A stretch of DNA of 64,000 nucleotides, from NCBI RefSeq assembly GCF_025630775.1, contig NZ_JAOSZE010000023.1:62001-126000 (forward strand), read 5' to 3'. Of this stretch, positions 1 through 7,191 are shown one piece after another. A program made the translations under genes and the position numbers. How positions within the stretch are numbered: position 1 is the stretch's first letter; the number at the start of each line of letters is the position of its first letter. The DNA comes from Actinoplanes sp. KI2. Lineage in GTDB: Bacteria; Actinomycetota; Actinomycetes; Mycobacteriales; Micromonosporaceae. Under the pieces are notes generated by a model. That model was not told where the DNA came from, made no database searches, and saw only the letters and a list, made by a program, of their open reading frames with translations.

Positions 1-70
1 GGCGCTCGGCCAGGACCTGGACGGCCTCGCGCCCACCCACGGCGAGATCGTCGCCCGCGAATCGGCCTGA
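1..70 (+). CDS. C-terminal end of an unidentified protein (cut by window edge)
   Basis: An open frame runs in from the left edge (codons begin at base 2) and stops at TGA 68-70, giving 22 residues ending ...EIVARESA. The codons have the GC-rich third positions typical of the neighbouring genes, so this is probably the 3' end of a real gene, but too little is visible to name it. It converges on the methyltransferase gene that ends at 84. Confidence 0.4.
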   Translation, partial: ALGQDLDGLAPTHGEIVARESA

Positions 71-83
71 CCGGCGCGCCTGC

Positions 84-848
84 CTATCGGGGTGAGCGCT
101 CGAAGGTGAGCAGCGGCTCCGCGAACGGTGGCGAGGGCGCGCCCGGTTCCGCGGCGACGGCCTGCTCGATCCGGCGCAGGCCCTCGTCCTGCTCGTCCGG
201 GCTGAGCCGGGCGAAGAACGAGAAGGTACGCAGCCGCAGCCGTTCGAGCATGTCCTCGCGGGTACCCGGCGACGGTTCGGTGACCATGTCGAAGCTCGCC
301 ACCCGCCACCCGGCCGCGGTGAACATCGCGATCACCTCGTGCAGCGGCTGGAACAGCGAGGCGTCCACCTCGTACCCGTGGGGGAAGTAGCCGAGCCACC
401 ACGGCCGCGGATGATGGTCGCGGAAGTTGGCGCGCAACAGCAGCCGCCCGCCGGGCCGGACCACCCGGCTCAGCTCCCGGACCGCCCGCGCCTTGTCCCC
501 GACGTGGTGCCAGGACAGGAACAAGAGCGCATAGTCGGCGCTCGCGTCCGGCACCGGCAGGTTCTCGGCGGCGCCGGCCAGGTACCGCACGCCGGGGCGG
601 TGGCCCTGCGTCGCGGCGACCTCCCGCATGCGCGCCGACGGCTCCACCCCGGTGACCGGCCCGAGGGCCTCCGCCAGCGCGGGCGTGAACCGCCCGGTCC
701 CCGAGCCGACGTCCAGCCCGGTCAGCGGACGGCGCCCGGGCAGCACCGCCACGAAGGCGTCGACCCAGACCCGCAGTTGCTCCGCGCTGAGCGCACGGCC
801 GCGCGCGTAGTCCCGGTACTGCTCCGTGTCGTAATCGACCAGCGTCAT
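84..848 (-). CDS. class I SAM-dependent methyltransferase
   Basis: A 254-residue protein with the Methyltransf_11 fold. Motif I (LDVGSGTGRF, residues 45-54) binds S-adenosylmethionine, an acidic motif II follows (TGVEPS), and a later LSRVVRPGGRLLL strand is typical of small-molecule methyltransferases. The frame is open further upstream, but ATG 846-848 follows a clear GGGGG ribosome site seven bases away, so this start is preferred. The substrate cannot be read from the sequence; UbiE/Coq5-like and antibiotic-tailoring enzymes share these motifs. The gene stands alone, facing away from the secreted cupin gene upstream. An AT-rich stretch with a 12-bp palindrome (862-873) lies just upstream and probably holds its promoter. 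Confidence 0.85.
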   Translation of the reverse strand: MTLVDYDTEQYRDYARGRALSAEQLRVWVDAFVAVLPGRRPLTGLDVGSGTGRFTPALAEALGPVTGVEPSARMREVAATQGHRPGVRYLAGAAENLPVPDASADYALLFLSWHHVGDKARAVRELSRVVRPGGRLLLRANFRDHHPRPWWLGYFPHGYEVDASLFQPLHEVIAMFTAAGWRVASFDMVTEPSPGTREDMLERLRLRTFSFFARLSPDEQDEGLRRIEQAVAAEPGAPSPPFAEPLLTFERSPR

Positions 849-861
849 CGTTTCCCCCGTG

Positions 862-873
862 TCGATATATCGA
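862..873. promoter_or_regulatory. 12-bp perfect palindrome upstream of the methyltransferase gene
   Basis: TCGATATATCGA is self-complementary and lies 14 bases before the methyltransferase start, inside a conspicuously AT-rich patch (about 861-894) in otherwise very GC-rich DNA. It could be an operator, or a -10-type element reading toward the methyltransferase. That role is inferred from position and symmetry only. Confidence 0.35.
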
Positions 874-930
874 TCCGATACATCAGGACGATATGCGCCG
901 ATGCCTCGCGTCACAAGGGTGGCGACGAGG

Positions 931-1374
931 TCACTGGAAGGGGCAGCCCGGGTTGGGCGCGTCCTCGGCCAGTGGGGCGCCGTGCGGCAGCACGTACAGC
1001 ACGTCGAGGACCACCTCGGTCCGGCCGAGATTGCGACCGATGTGCACGTGTCCGGCCCCGGCCCGCTCGAAGATGAACGATCCGGTCCGGTACACGGCGT
1101 CCGGGTTGCAGGTCGAGTCGAAGTGGCTGAGCGTGCCCTTGCGCACCACCGCGTACAGATTGCCGTCGTGGAAGTGCCAGCCGGTGGCCTGGCCCGCCGG
1201 CAGGTGAATCTCCCGGAAGACCAGGTCGCGGCCGCCCACCGTCTTCTGCCAGAGGATCGTCCCGGTCACGCCCGGCCCCGGCGGCGTCGCCTCGGCCGCG
1301 CTGCCCACCAGCGACAGGCCGAGCACCGCCGCCACGCAGGCCAGGATCATCCGATTCGCTCGTGTTCGCTCCAT
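931..1374 (-). CDS. secreted cupin-domain protein
   Basis: A 147-residue protein. The start chosen is the ATG at 1372-1374 (MERTRANRM...), which leaves an N-terminal signal peptide: basic n-region, hydrophobic stretch ILACVAAVLGLSLVGSA, and an AEA-type cleavage region near residue 28. The mature part is a single cupin beta-barrel: GWHFHDGNLYAVVRKGTL carries the first histidine pair and AGAGHVHIG the second. It therefore probably binds a metal outside the cell, but no substrate or enzyme activity can be assigned. It is transcribed in the same direction as the TPR-like gene upstream, 83 bases away. Confidence 0.75.
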   Translation of the reverse strand: MERTRANRMILACVAAVLGLSLVGSAAEATPPGPGVTGTILWQKTVGGRDLVFREIHLPAGQATGWHFHDGNLYAVVRKGTLSHFDSTCNPDAVYRTGSFIFERAGAGHVHIGRNLGRTEVVLDVLYVLPHGAPLAEDAPNPGCPFQ

Positions 1375-1457
1375 AATTGAGCAACATGCCACAATCGCGC
1401 GGGTTCATGGTGGTTACCGCCCCGACGTCCAGCGATGCGGGACAGCCCGCGGGAGGT

Positions 1458-2183
1458 TCAGCCGTCCGAACGTTGGGGCAGGAGCCAGGTCAGGTCGAGC
1501 TCGACCGCGGTGGCGTCGGCGATCTCGTTCAGCTGGCGGGCCTCGTCCAGGTCGGCCGCGCGGGCCTCGGCCGACCGGTGGTCGCCGCCCGGCGGTCCCT
1601 CGGCGAGCACCTGGGCCAGGCTTCGCTGGGCCGCGGTGACGTGCGGGCGGGCGCCGCACGCCGCGCGCAGGTGCATCGAGCGGCGCAGCAGCCGGAGGCC
1701 GGTCGACCAGTCACCGTCGAGCAGGATCGCGCCCTGGTGCCGGACCGCGTACGACTCCAGCAGGCGGTCGCCGTCGGCCAGGGAGGCGCGCCGGGCCCGC
1801 TCGTAATGGCCCGCGGCGGCCACCGGCTCGTCGCGCAGGTTCTCCAGCGCGATGCCCTGCCAGAAGGCGGCCCAGCCGGCGAGCGCCGGGTCCGCTGCCG
1901 CCTCGGCGAAACCGTCGACCGGGTCGTGGGCGCCGTACGCCCCCGGCGGGCCGAGCTCGAGCAGGCGATGCCAATACACGATCTGGCTGAACAGCAGGGC
2001 CGCGAGCGCGGGATCCGTCGGCCGGATCGCGTCGATCGCGGCCACCGCCTCGCCGGGCGGGTCGAACCGCCACGCGTGCCGGTCGGTGAGGATCTCGGCC
2101 CGGCGTCGCGGGGAGGTGGTCGCCGCCAGCGCCGACTCCCACTGCCCGGCGCGCTGCAGCGCGAGAGTGTCGTCCAGGATCAC
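1458..2183 (-). CDS. helical (TPR-like) protein of unknown function
   Basis: About 241 residues, alanine- and leucine-rich, with repeated helical pairs such as LFSQIVYWHRLLELG, AAFWQGIALENLRDEPVAAAGHYERARRASLADGD and LLRRSMHLRAACG. These resemble degenerate tetratricopeptide repeats, so a protein-binding scaffold is likely. There are no catalytic motifs and no signal peptide. The start is uncertain: GTG at 2181-2183 leaves room for a promoter shared with the divergent MBL-fold gene (start 2276); a TTG at 2235-2237 would add 18 basic residues and nearly abut it. Neither has a good ribosome site. I do not recognise the family. Confidence 0.65.
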   Translation of the reverse strand: MILDDTLALQRAGQWESALAATTSPRRRAEILTDRHAWRFDPPGEAVAAIDAIRPTDPALAALLFSQIVYWHRLLELGPPGAYGAHDPVDGFAEAAADPALAGWAAFWQGIALENLRDEPVAAAGHYERARRASLADGDRLLESYAVRHQGAILLDGDWSTGLRLLRRSMHLRAACGARPHVTAAQRSLAQVLAEGPPGGDHRSAEARAADLDEARQLNEIADATAVELDLTWLLPQRSDG

Positions 2184-2196
2184 ACTGTCTACTGTG
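2179..2196. promoter_or_regulatory. inverted repeat TCACA-N8-TGTGA between divergent genes
   Basis: TCACA (2180-2184) and TGTGA (2193-2197) form a short dyad in the gap between the TPR-like gene and the MBL-fold hydrolase gene. It overlaps the preferred GTG start of the TPR-like gene. It may be a regulator site or an accidental dyad; no matching copy was noticed elsewhere in the window. Confidence 0.25.
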
Positions 2197-2275
2197 ACAC
2201 CTCGCCGTATGTCGTCGGCACGCCGCGAACGCCGCAACGACTGGCCCGAACCGGAGTCACCGGTAGTCTCGGCGG

Positions 2276-3229
2276 GTGATCAACTCAACCGGCCGGGATC
2301 CCGCGGCCGCCCCCGACGCCGCCCGGTTGCACGAGGTGGCGCCCGGCGCGTACGCGTGGGTGCAGCCGGACGGCACCTGGTGGATCAACAACGCCGGGGT
2401 GGTGGCCGGCGACGACGGACTCCTGGTGATCGACACCTGCGCGACGGCGGCCCGCTCCGAGCGCTTTCTGGACGCGGTGCGCGTCGCGACCGGCGGCGCG
2501 CCGATCCGGCTCGCCGTCAACACCCACCAGCACGGCGATCACACGTACGGCAACAGCCTGCTCCCGGCGAGCACGGTGCTGATCGGTCATGAGCGGATGC
2601 GCGAGGGCCTGCGGACCGATCCGGTCATCGACGGCTGCCCGCCGTTCTGGCAGCCGGTGCCCGACTGGGGACCGGTCCGCCGCCGCCTGCCGGACGTGAC
2701 GACCGCGGCCGGGCTGACCGTCCACGTCGGCGACCGCCGGGTCGAGCTGCTGCACCCCGGCGGCCCCGCGCACACCACCGGCGACCTGATCGCGTGGCTG
2801 CCGGGGCAGCGGCTGCTCTACTCGGGCGACCTGGTCTTCGCCGGGCTCACCCCGCTGGTGTTCATGGGTTCGGTGCGCGGCGCGCTGGCGGCCGTCGACT
2901 GGCTGGCCGGCCTCGGCCCGGCGACGGTGGTGCCCGGGCACGGTCCGGTGCTGACCGGCCCGGACATCGAGCGGGTGTTCGACGAGCACCGCCGCTACTA
3001 CCGGCTCGTGCTCGCGATCGCCGAGGACGGGATCGCGCGCAACCTGACCCCGCTGGCGGCGGCGGCCGAGGCGGACCTCGCCGAGTTCGCGGGCTGGGCG
3101 GACGCCGAGCGGATCGTGCTCAACCTGCATCGCGCGTACGCCGATCACGCCGGCAGCGACGTCGATCTGATGATGGCGTTCACGGACGCGACCGCCTGGC
3201 TCGGCGGCCCGATGCACACCTCGGTCTGA
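2276..3229 (+). CDS. MBL-fold metallo-hydrolase
   Basis: A 317-residue cytosolic protein of the metallo-beta-lactamase superfamily. The metal site is visible: THQHGDH at residues 83-89 (HxHxDH), a later histidine in GGPAHTTGD, the bridging aspartate in LLYSGDLVF, and a final histidine in VVPGHGPV. This arrangement is typical of glyoxalase II-like and alkyl-sulfatase-like hydrolases. Translation starts at GTG 2276; the frame has no other good start nearby. The gene is divergent from the TPR-like gene and ends five bases before the convergent PIG-L gene. The substrate is unknown. Confidence 0.85.
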   Translation: MINSTGRDPAAAPDAARLHEVAPGAYAWVQPDGTWWINNAGVVAGDDGLLVIDTCATAARSERFLDAVRVATGGAPIRLAVNTHQHGDHTYGNSLLPASTVLIGHERMREGLRTDPVIDGCPPFWQPVPDWGPVRRRLPDVTTAAGLTVHVGDRRVELLHPGGPAHTTGDLIAWLPGQRLLYSGDLVFAGLTPLVFMGSVRGALAAVDWLAGLGPATVVPGHGPVLTGPDIERVFDEHRRYYRLVLAIAEDGIARNLTPLAAAAEADLAEFAGWADAERIVLNLHRAYADHAGSDVDLMMAFTDATAWLGGPMHTSV

Positions 3230-3234
3230 TCGGA

Positions 3235-3999
3235 TCAGATCAGGCCGAGCCGGAAGGTCTCGAAGCTCGCCGCGTACTTGGTGCCGAGCCGGGCGCCGGT
3301 CTGCCGGGAGAACCCTTCCAGGAACTCCTCGGGGTCGAAGTCACCGGTGCCCAGCCCGCGCAGGTACGCCGCGTGCGCCTCGAGCGAGCGCACACCGAGG
3401 TCGAACGTGTCGGTGATGTCCACGGCGTGTCTCGATCGGGGCGACCCGCCCGCCCACACCTCGCGTACGCCGCCCCACCGCTGGAGACCGTCACTCTCGA
3501 TCTGCTCGCGGAACACCCACCGGTTCGCGGCGTCCCGCACGGCGTCCAGCACCGCCTTGCCGGTGACGATGTGATCGGACATGTTCAGGGCATTGCCCTC
3601 GTCGTCCCAGCTGTCCCGGAAGTTGCCCGTGATCACGATCTCCGGCTGATACTTGCGGATCACCCTGCTCAGCTCCCGCCGCAACGGCACGCCGTATTCG
3701 AGTACGCCGTCCGGCAACCCCAGGAACTCGACCGTGGCGACGCCGACCACCTCGGCCGACGCCCGCTGCTCGGCCTCCCGCAGCGGGCCCGCCTCGGCCG
3801 GGTCCATCCCGTCGATCCCGGCCTCGCCGCTGGTCAGGAGCACGTAGACGATCTGTTTGCCCTGCCCGGTCCACCGGGCGATGGCGGCGGCCGCGCCGAA
3901 CTCGAGGTCGTCGGGATGGGCCACGATCGCGAGGGCGCGTTGCCAGTTCTCGTCGAGAGGCTGCAGCGGTTGGGGAACGGTCGGCGCATCGGCAGTCAT
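3235..3999 (-). CDS. PIG-L family N-acetyl-sugar deacetylase
   Basis: A 254-residue LmbE/PIG-L protein. The zinc-binding motif AHPDDLEFG is at residues 27-35, and the late histidine of NMSDHIVTG completes the metal site. Family members remove acetyl groups from N-acetylglucosamine moieties, as in mycothiol biosynthesis (MshB) and its conjugate amidase (Mca), or in antibiotic tailoring. The length and the VYVLLTSGEAGIDG segment are typical, but I cannot separate the MshB, Mca and generic branches. ATG 3997-3999 is the likely start, because the open frame beyond it runs antisense through neighbouring genes. It is followed convergently by the MBL-fold gene five bases away. Confidence 0.85.
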   Translation of the reverse strand: MTADAPTVPQPLQPLDENWQRALAIVAHPDDLEFGAAAAIARWTGQGKQIVYVLLTSGEAGIDGMDPAEAGPLREAEQRASAEVVGVATVEFLGLPDGVLEYGVPLRRELSRVIRKYQPEIVITGNFRDSWDDEGNALNMSDHIVTGKAVLDAVRDAANRWVFREQIESDGLQRWGGVREVWAGGSPRSRHAVDITDTFDLGVRSLEAHAAYLRGLGTGDFDPEEFLEGFSRQTGARLGTKYAASFETFRLGLI

Positions 4000-4113
4000 G
4001 CGCCCATCTTGCTCGCCTCCCGCACCCACCGGCATCGCCGGGACAGCGGACGACCCCCGGGTCGATCTAGTCTGCGTGGGCTCGTCCGAGCGTCCGCGGG
4101 GGGACAAAACTGT

Positions 4114-4350
4114 ATGCATCACCTGCTCACCGTCCTGTTCGGCGCGTTGGCCGGCGCGGTGTCGGCGGCCGCGCCCATCTACGCGATCACCACCGGCCGA
4201 TCGGAAGAGACGCCGGCGCCGGACGAGGCGGTCGCGGTTGTGAGCGCTCCGGCGACACTCCACGTCGAACGAAGACGACGTCAGAGGCGCAGGGCACCGT
4301 GCAGGAAGCGCTCGATCGTCTCCAGCGTGGGCCGGTCGGCCGTGGCCTGA
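4114..4350 (+). CDS. possible small membrane-anchored protein
   Basis: ATG 4114 lies 8-9 bases after a GGGGGG run, so a ribosome site is present. The 78-residue product starts with one hydrophobic helix (LLTVLFGALAGAVSAAAPIYAI) and ends in a highly basic tail. Its last 70 bases overlap the 3' end of the convergent esterase-like gene, which is unusual, and the basic tail may only reflect antisense composition. It could be a genuine short membrane protein or a chance frame. No family recognised. Confidence 0.3.
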   Translation: MHHLLTVLFGALAGAVSAAAPIYAITTGRSEETPAPDEAVAVVSAPATLHVERRRRQRRRAPCRKRSIVSSVGRSAVA

Positions 4351-5276
4351 CCGGGGACGTCGCTCACCACCATGGCCACCGGGTGGGCGGGGGAGACGAT
4401 CGTCTTGTCGTGACCCGCGGCCGGCACCGCGTAGAAGGTCGCCGGGACGTGCGCGGAGGTGAGCGCGTCGAAGAGCAGCTCGCTCTGCTGCAGCGGCACC
4501 AGGGCGTCCGCCACGCCGTGCGCGATCAGGATCGGCGGGGCGGCGCTCGTCACGTACGCGATCGGATCGGCGCTCCTGACCCTGGCGGGGCAGGCCTGGA
4601 TCGGGCAGCCGAGCAGGGACGACTCGGGGGAGCGGGGGTCGTCGTGGCAGGCCGTGAGCCCGAACGACCGGTCGAACGAGTCGCACGCGCCCGCAAGCAT
4701 CTGTGCGTTCATCCGCGTGAAGTCGGTCGGCCCGTAGAGGTCGACCACCGCCTGCACGTCGCTGGGGTAGCCGGTGACCCCGACGGTGCCCTCCAGCGAG
4801 CGAACGTGACCGGTCACGCCCGCCATCGTCGCCGTCCAGCCGCCGGACGAGTCGCCGAGCACGGCGATGCGGCGCGGGTCGATGCCCAGCGCGCGAGCGT
4901 GCTTGCGCAGCCAGCGGATCGCGGACTTGACGTCGTGGAGCTGGGCCGGGAAGCGAGCCTGGGAGCTGGACCGGGTGGAGACGCCGACGACCGCGTAGCC
5001 CGCGGCGGTGAAGAACGGGGCCAGGCTCGACGCGTAGGCCTTGCCGTCGTCGCCGAACCAGCCGCTCCCGCCCATCACGATCAGAACCGGCCGGCCGACC
5101 TTGGTTCGCCGGCCCGGAAGATAGAGATCGAGGAGGTGTCCGCGGCCGACGGGCGCGGCGTACGCGATGTCGGAGTGGATCTGCATCTGTTCACCGGACG
5201 AGGCGGGCGCGGGCGTGGCGGCCACGAGCAACGTGATGACCGCGATCAGGCCGGGAAGGACGCGGTGCCGGGCCAT
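4281..5276 (-). CDS. secreted alpha/beta-hydrolase (acetylesterase-like)
   Basis: A 331-residue protein with an N-terminal signal peptide (LPGLIAVITLLVAATPAPA, cleavage near residue 26). The mature part is an alpha/beta-hydrolase of the BD-FAE/esterase type: oxyanion region MGGSGWFGDDG, nucleophile elbow GDSSGG, and an acid/histidine pair in HGVADALVPL and AAGHDKT. Four cysteines in the CDSFDRSFGLTAC...CPIQAC insert suggest disulfides, consistent with export. It probably deacylates a plant polysaccharide or small ester. An AGGAG-like site precedes ATG 5274-5276. A 26-bp tandem repeat (5316-5367) sits in its upstream region. Confidence 0.8.
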   Translation of the reverse strand: MARHRVLPGLIAVITLLVAATPAPASSGEQMQIHSDIAYAAPVGRGHLLDLYLPGRRTKVGRPVLIVMGGSGWFGDDGKAYASSLAPFFTAAGYAVVGVSTRSSSQARFPAQLHDVKSAIRWLRKHARALGIDPRRIAVLGDSSGGWTATMAGVTGHVRSLEGTVGVTGYPSDVQAVVDLYGPTDFTRMNAQMLAGACDSFDRSFGLTACHDDPRSPESSLLGCPIQACPARVRSADPIAYVTSAAPPILIAHGVADALVPLQQSELLFDALTSAHVPATFYAVPAAGHDKTIVSPAHPVAMVVSDVPGQATADRPTLETIERFLHGALRL

Positions 5277-5315
5277 GGGCGCCTCCTTCGGCCGATGGTC
5301 GCAGGCCGAGGCAAA

Positions 5316-5367
5316 TCTTGGCGAGGGTGATCCTCGTCCGCTCTTGGCGAGGGTGATCCTCGTCCGC
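5316..5367. repeat. exact 26-bp tandem duplication, each unit with a short hairpin
   Basis: Two perfect back-to-back copies (5316-5341 and 5342-5367). Each contains CGAGG-GTGAT-CCTCG, a 5-bp inverted repeat. They lie in the 117-bp gap between the DedA gene (ends 5394, minus) and the esterase-like gene (starts 5276, minus). They could be paired operators for the esterase-like gene or weak terminator stems after dedA; a 26-bp period would place the two sites on roughly the same face of the helix. Confidence 0.8.
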
Positions 5368-5393
5368 GGCCGGCCGGGTCGCGGCTTGCCTGC

Positions 5394-6032
5394 TCAGCGG
5401 TGGCCGGAGGCGACCAGTTCACGCACGGGCGGGTGGACCGGTGCGGGATCGATCGTGCTCGGCCGGATCGGGCGTCGCCGCTTCTCGGCGAGGGCGAACA
5501 GGGCGGCGAGACTCATCCCGATCGCGATGCCGAACGCGGCGCCGAGCAGCGGCGAGTGCGCGAACGTCGCGCCGCCGAGCCGGCCCAGACCGATCGCGTA
5601 CGCGGCCCATGCCGTGCTCGCCAGCGCCGAGAACAGCCGGAAGCGGCGCCGAGGCAGCGACACCGACCCGGCCGTCATGGTGGTCGCGGTGCGCCCGTAG
5701 GGCAGGAACCGGCCGAGCAGGATCGCCGCGCCGCCGTACCTGAGCAGGGCCCACTCCGCCTTCGCCAGGGCCGCCGCCGCCCTGCCGCGCGCGGCCCGGC
5801 GGCCCGCCCGACGGCCGAGCAGATAGGAGATCCGATCGCCGGCCAGCCCGCCGGCTGCCGCGGCCAGGGCCAGCGCGGCGAGGTTCGGCCGCCCGGTCGC
5901 CGACAGAGCGCCGAGGCCGATCACCATCGTCTCGGACGGCACGATCGGCACGAAGCCGTCGATCGCCACCGCCGCGAGAACGACCAGGTACAGCCACGGC
6001 GAGGAGAGCAACGGGGTGAGGTGGTCGAGCAT
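5394..6032 (-). CDS. DedA-family membrane protein
   Basis: A 212-residue integral membrane protein of the DedA/SNARE-associated (VTT) family. The hallmarks are the N-terminal re-entrant segment AVAIDGFVPIVPSETMVIGLGAL, the AGDRISYLLGRRAGRR loop, and the conserved GRFLPYGRTATTMTAGSVSLPRRRF motif followed by a last hydrophobic pair. DedA proteins support envelope homeostasis and probably lipid scrambling or flipping. ATG 6030-6032 gives the canonical N-terminus; the frame upstream is antisense to another gene. It is divergent from the SHOCT/DUF6325 pair. Confidence 0.85.
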   Translation of the reverse strand: MLDHLTPLLSSPWLYLVVLAAVAIDGFVPIVPSETMVIGLGALSATGRPNLAALALAAAAGGLAGDRISYLLGRRAGRRAARGRAAAALAKAEWALLRYGGAAILLGRFLPYGRTATTMTAGSVSLPRRRFRLFSALASTAWAAYAIGLGRLGGATFAHSPLLGAAFGIAIGMSLAALFALAEKRRRPIRPSTIDPAPVHPPVRELVASGHR

Positions 6033-6140
6033 GTTCTCGACCGTACGGATCAAGCAGACTCCGCACGATGGTGCAGGCAGGCCGATCGAAGGTGGGGATA
6101 ACACGACCCCGACTTCCTGCCGGAAGGCCGGCCGTCTCCC

Positions 6141-6146
6141 TATAGT
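6141..6146 (+). promoter_or_regulatory. -10-like hexamer TATAGT upstream of the SHOCT/DUF6325 pair
   Basis: TATAGT lies 28 bases before the preferred ATG of the SHOCT gene in an otherwise GC-rich gap. No convincing -35 hexamer at the usual distance was found, so only the -10 likeness is reported. Confidence 0.3.
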
Positions 6147-6173
6147 TGGTGCAGTCGCGTGGAGGAGGCCGGG

Positions 6174-6428
6174 ATGCTGCTGGTACCCAAGCAGTTGCTG
6201 CGCTCCGGGATGACCGGGAACGTGCCCTACTACGGTGGCCGTTTCACGCCGGCCCAGGCCTGGGCGGCGTCCCAACCGACCGGCGCACCCAAGACACCGC
6301 CGGCCGGACCGGCTGTCGGCGCCCGGCCACCGGCATCGGAGGTCCGGGCGGCGCTCGACCACCTGCACGAGTCCGGGGTGCTCACCACGACCGAGTACGA
6401 CGAGCTGCTCAGCCGGATCAGTCGGTGA
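6174..6428 (+). CDS. short protein with C-terminal SHOCT-like domain
   Basis: An 84-residue protein. GGAGGAGG just upstream favours ATG 6174, although GTG 6159 is also in frame. The N-terminal half is glycine/proline-rich and low in complexity. The C-terminal LDHLHESGVLTTTEYDELLSRI is a SHOCT-type helical pair (short C-terminal oligomerisation domain). Its stop overlaps the start of the DUF6325 gene as GTGA, so the two are translationally coupled and probably act together. Function unknown. Confidence 0.75.
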   Translation: MLLVPKQLLRSGMTGNVPYYGGRFTPAQAWAASQPTGAPKTPPAGPAVGARPPASEVRAALDHLHESGVLTTTEYDELLSRISR

Positions 6429-6865
6429 CGGGCCCGGTCCAGGTCCTGGTCGTCGGATTCGATCAGCTTGTCCAGACCGGCGAGGTGATGGCGGAGCTGG
6501 AACGGCTGCGCCGGGCAGGCACCGTACGGCTCCTCGACGTCCTGGTAGTGAAAAGGACCGAGGACGGGGCGTTCCATACGCTGCCCGCGCCGGCCGGCGC
6601 GCCGCCGGACATGGGCACCCGAGTAGCCGCCATCCTCGGCGCTCCACCGGACGAGGACGGCAGCGCCGCAGCGCCGGGCGGCGGTCCGACCTGGTCATTG
6701 GCCGACGCGATCCCGGAAGGCACCACCGCCGCCGTAGCTCTCCTCGAGCACCTGTGGGCGACGCCGCTACGCGAAGCGATCCACCGCGCCGGCGGCAAGG
6801 CGCTCGACGAGACCTGGCTCGCGCAGCCGGACGTCGAACGGCTGGAACACCTGATCACCCCGTGA
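6425..6865 (+). CDS. DUF6325-type protein
   Basis: A 146-residue protein beginning at GTG 6425, coupled to the SHOCT gene by a 4-base overlap. The pattern VQVLVVGFDQL...GEVMAELERLRRAGTVRLLDVLVVKRTEDG is typical of the small DUF1269/DUF6325 alpha-beta proteins often found beside SHOCT proteins in actinomycetes. The C-terminal half has the usual alanine-rich helices and ends LEHLITP. No enzyme motif is present. The gene is followed at once by a GC-rich hairpin (6876-6911) that may terminate the operon. Confidence 0.75.
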   Translation: MTGPVQVLVVGFDQLVQTGEVMAELERLRRAGTVRLLDVLVVKRTEDGAFHTLPAPAGAPPDMGTRVAAILGAPPDEDGSAAAPGGGPTWSLADAIPEGTTAAVALLEHLWATPLREAIHRAGGKALDETWLAQPDVERLEHLITP

Positions 6866-6867
6866 TG

Positions 6868-6939
6868 CCGGACAGCCCCCGCCAAGCACGCGATGCGTTG
6901 CTCAGCGGGGGAGACGGTCGAGGCCGATCAATGGTCTAG
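6868..6939 (+). pseudogene. tyrosine-recombinase C-terminal tail (relic), left copy
   Basis: The plus-strand frame reads PDSPRQARDALLSGGDG. This parallels the LTPDSPRRARRALDALGGGDG tail of the recombinase relic at 9883-10091. Only about 20 codons remain and nothing upstream matches, because the DUF6325 gene ends at 6865. Together with the adjoining 42-bp repeat it marks the left edge of a mobile island, or what was left by an earlier element integrated at the same site. Confidence 0.55.
6876..6911. terminator. GC-rich hairpin after the DUF6325 gene
   Basis: Arms 6876-6888 and 6899-6911 pair at 11 of 13 positions (CCCCCGC...GCGGGGG) with a 10-base loop. The same hairpin with compensating changes recurs at 10016-10057. 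It starts 11 bases after the DUF6325 stop, so it may serve as a terminator although no T-run follows. Confidence 0.5.
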
Positions 6940-6942
6940 GGG

Positions 6943-6984
6943 AGCGCGAACGAGGGGTGCGGCGGCTGGTTGTAGGCGGTGTTC
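6943..6984. repeat. 42-bp direct repeat, left copy (3' end of rhamnogalacturonan lyase gene)
   Basis: Identical over 42 bp to 10100-10141, 3157 bp away. On the minus strand it encodes the last residues of the lyase (NTAYNQPPHPSFALP), although no other lyase sequence is present here. This is what an attachment-site duplication from integration into the lyase 3' end would look like. The sequence differs immediately beyond 6984. Confidence 0.85.
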
Positions 6985-7191
6985 ACCCTCGCCTCATGAT
7001 CGGGATACTTTGCAAGATCCTCCGGATTTCTTCCACGGGCGGCTCCCTCACCTTCACAGGCTGCAAGCTCAAGTAAGGGGTCACGCCGGACGCGTTGCCC
7101 AGTTTTGCAGAATGCTGACCTGTGCGGGCATCCCGTCGCGCAGGCTCCGCCGGACAGGCGCGGTCTGGCTGTCGCGCTGCGGGGATCCGGA
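6985..7191. other. 207-bp stretch without a recognisable gene
   Basis: Less GC-rich than the surroundings. Short minus-strand frames run through it (for example one ending at 6983 with LQPVKVREPPVEEIRRILQSI), but none has a start, ribosome site or recognisable family. It looks like decayed cargo at the left end of the island. Confidence 0.4.

Noticed and set aside
2794..4350. 518-codon plus-strand frame ending in the small membrane ORF
   Set aside because: It runs through the MBL-fold and PIG-L genes out of frame or antisense. Only the last 78 codons from ATG 4114 have a start and ribosome site.
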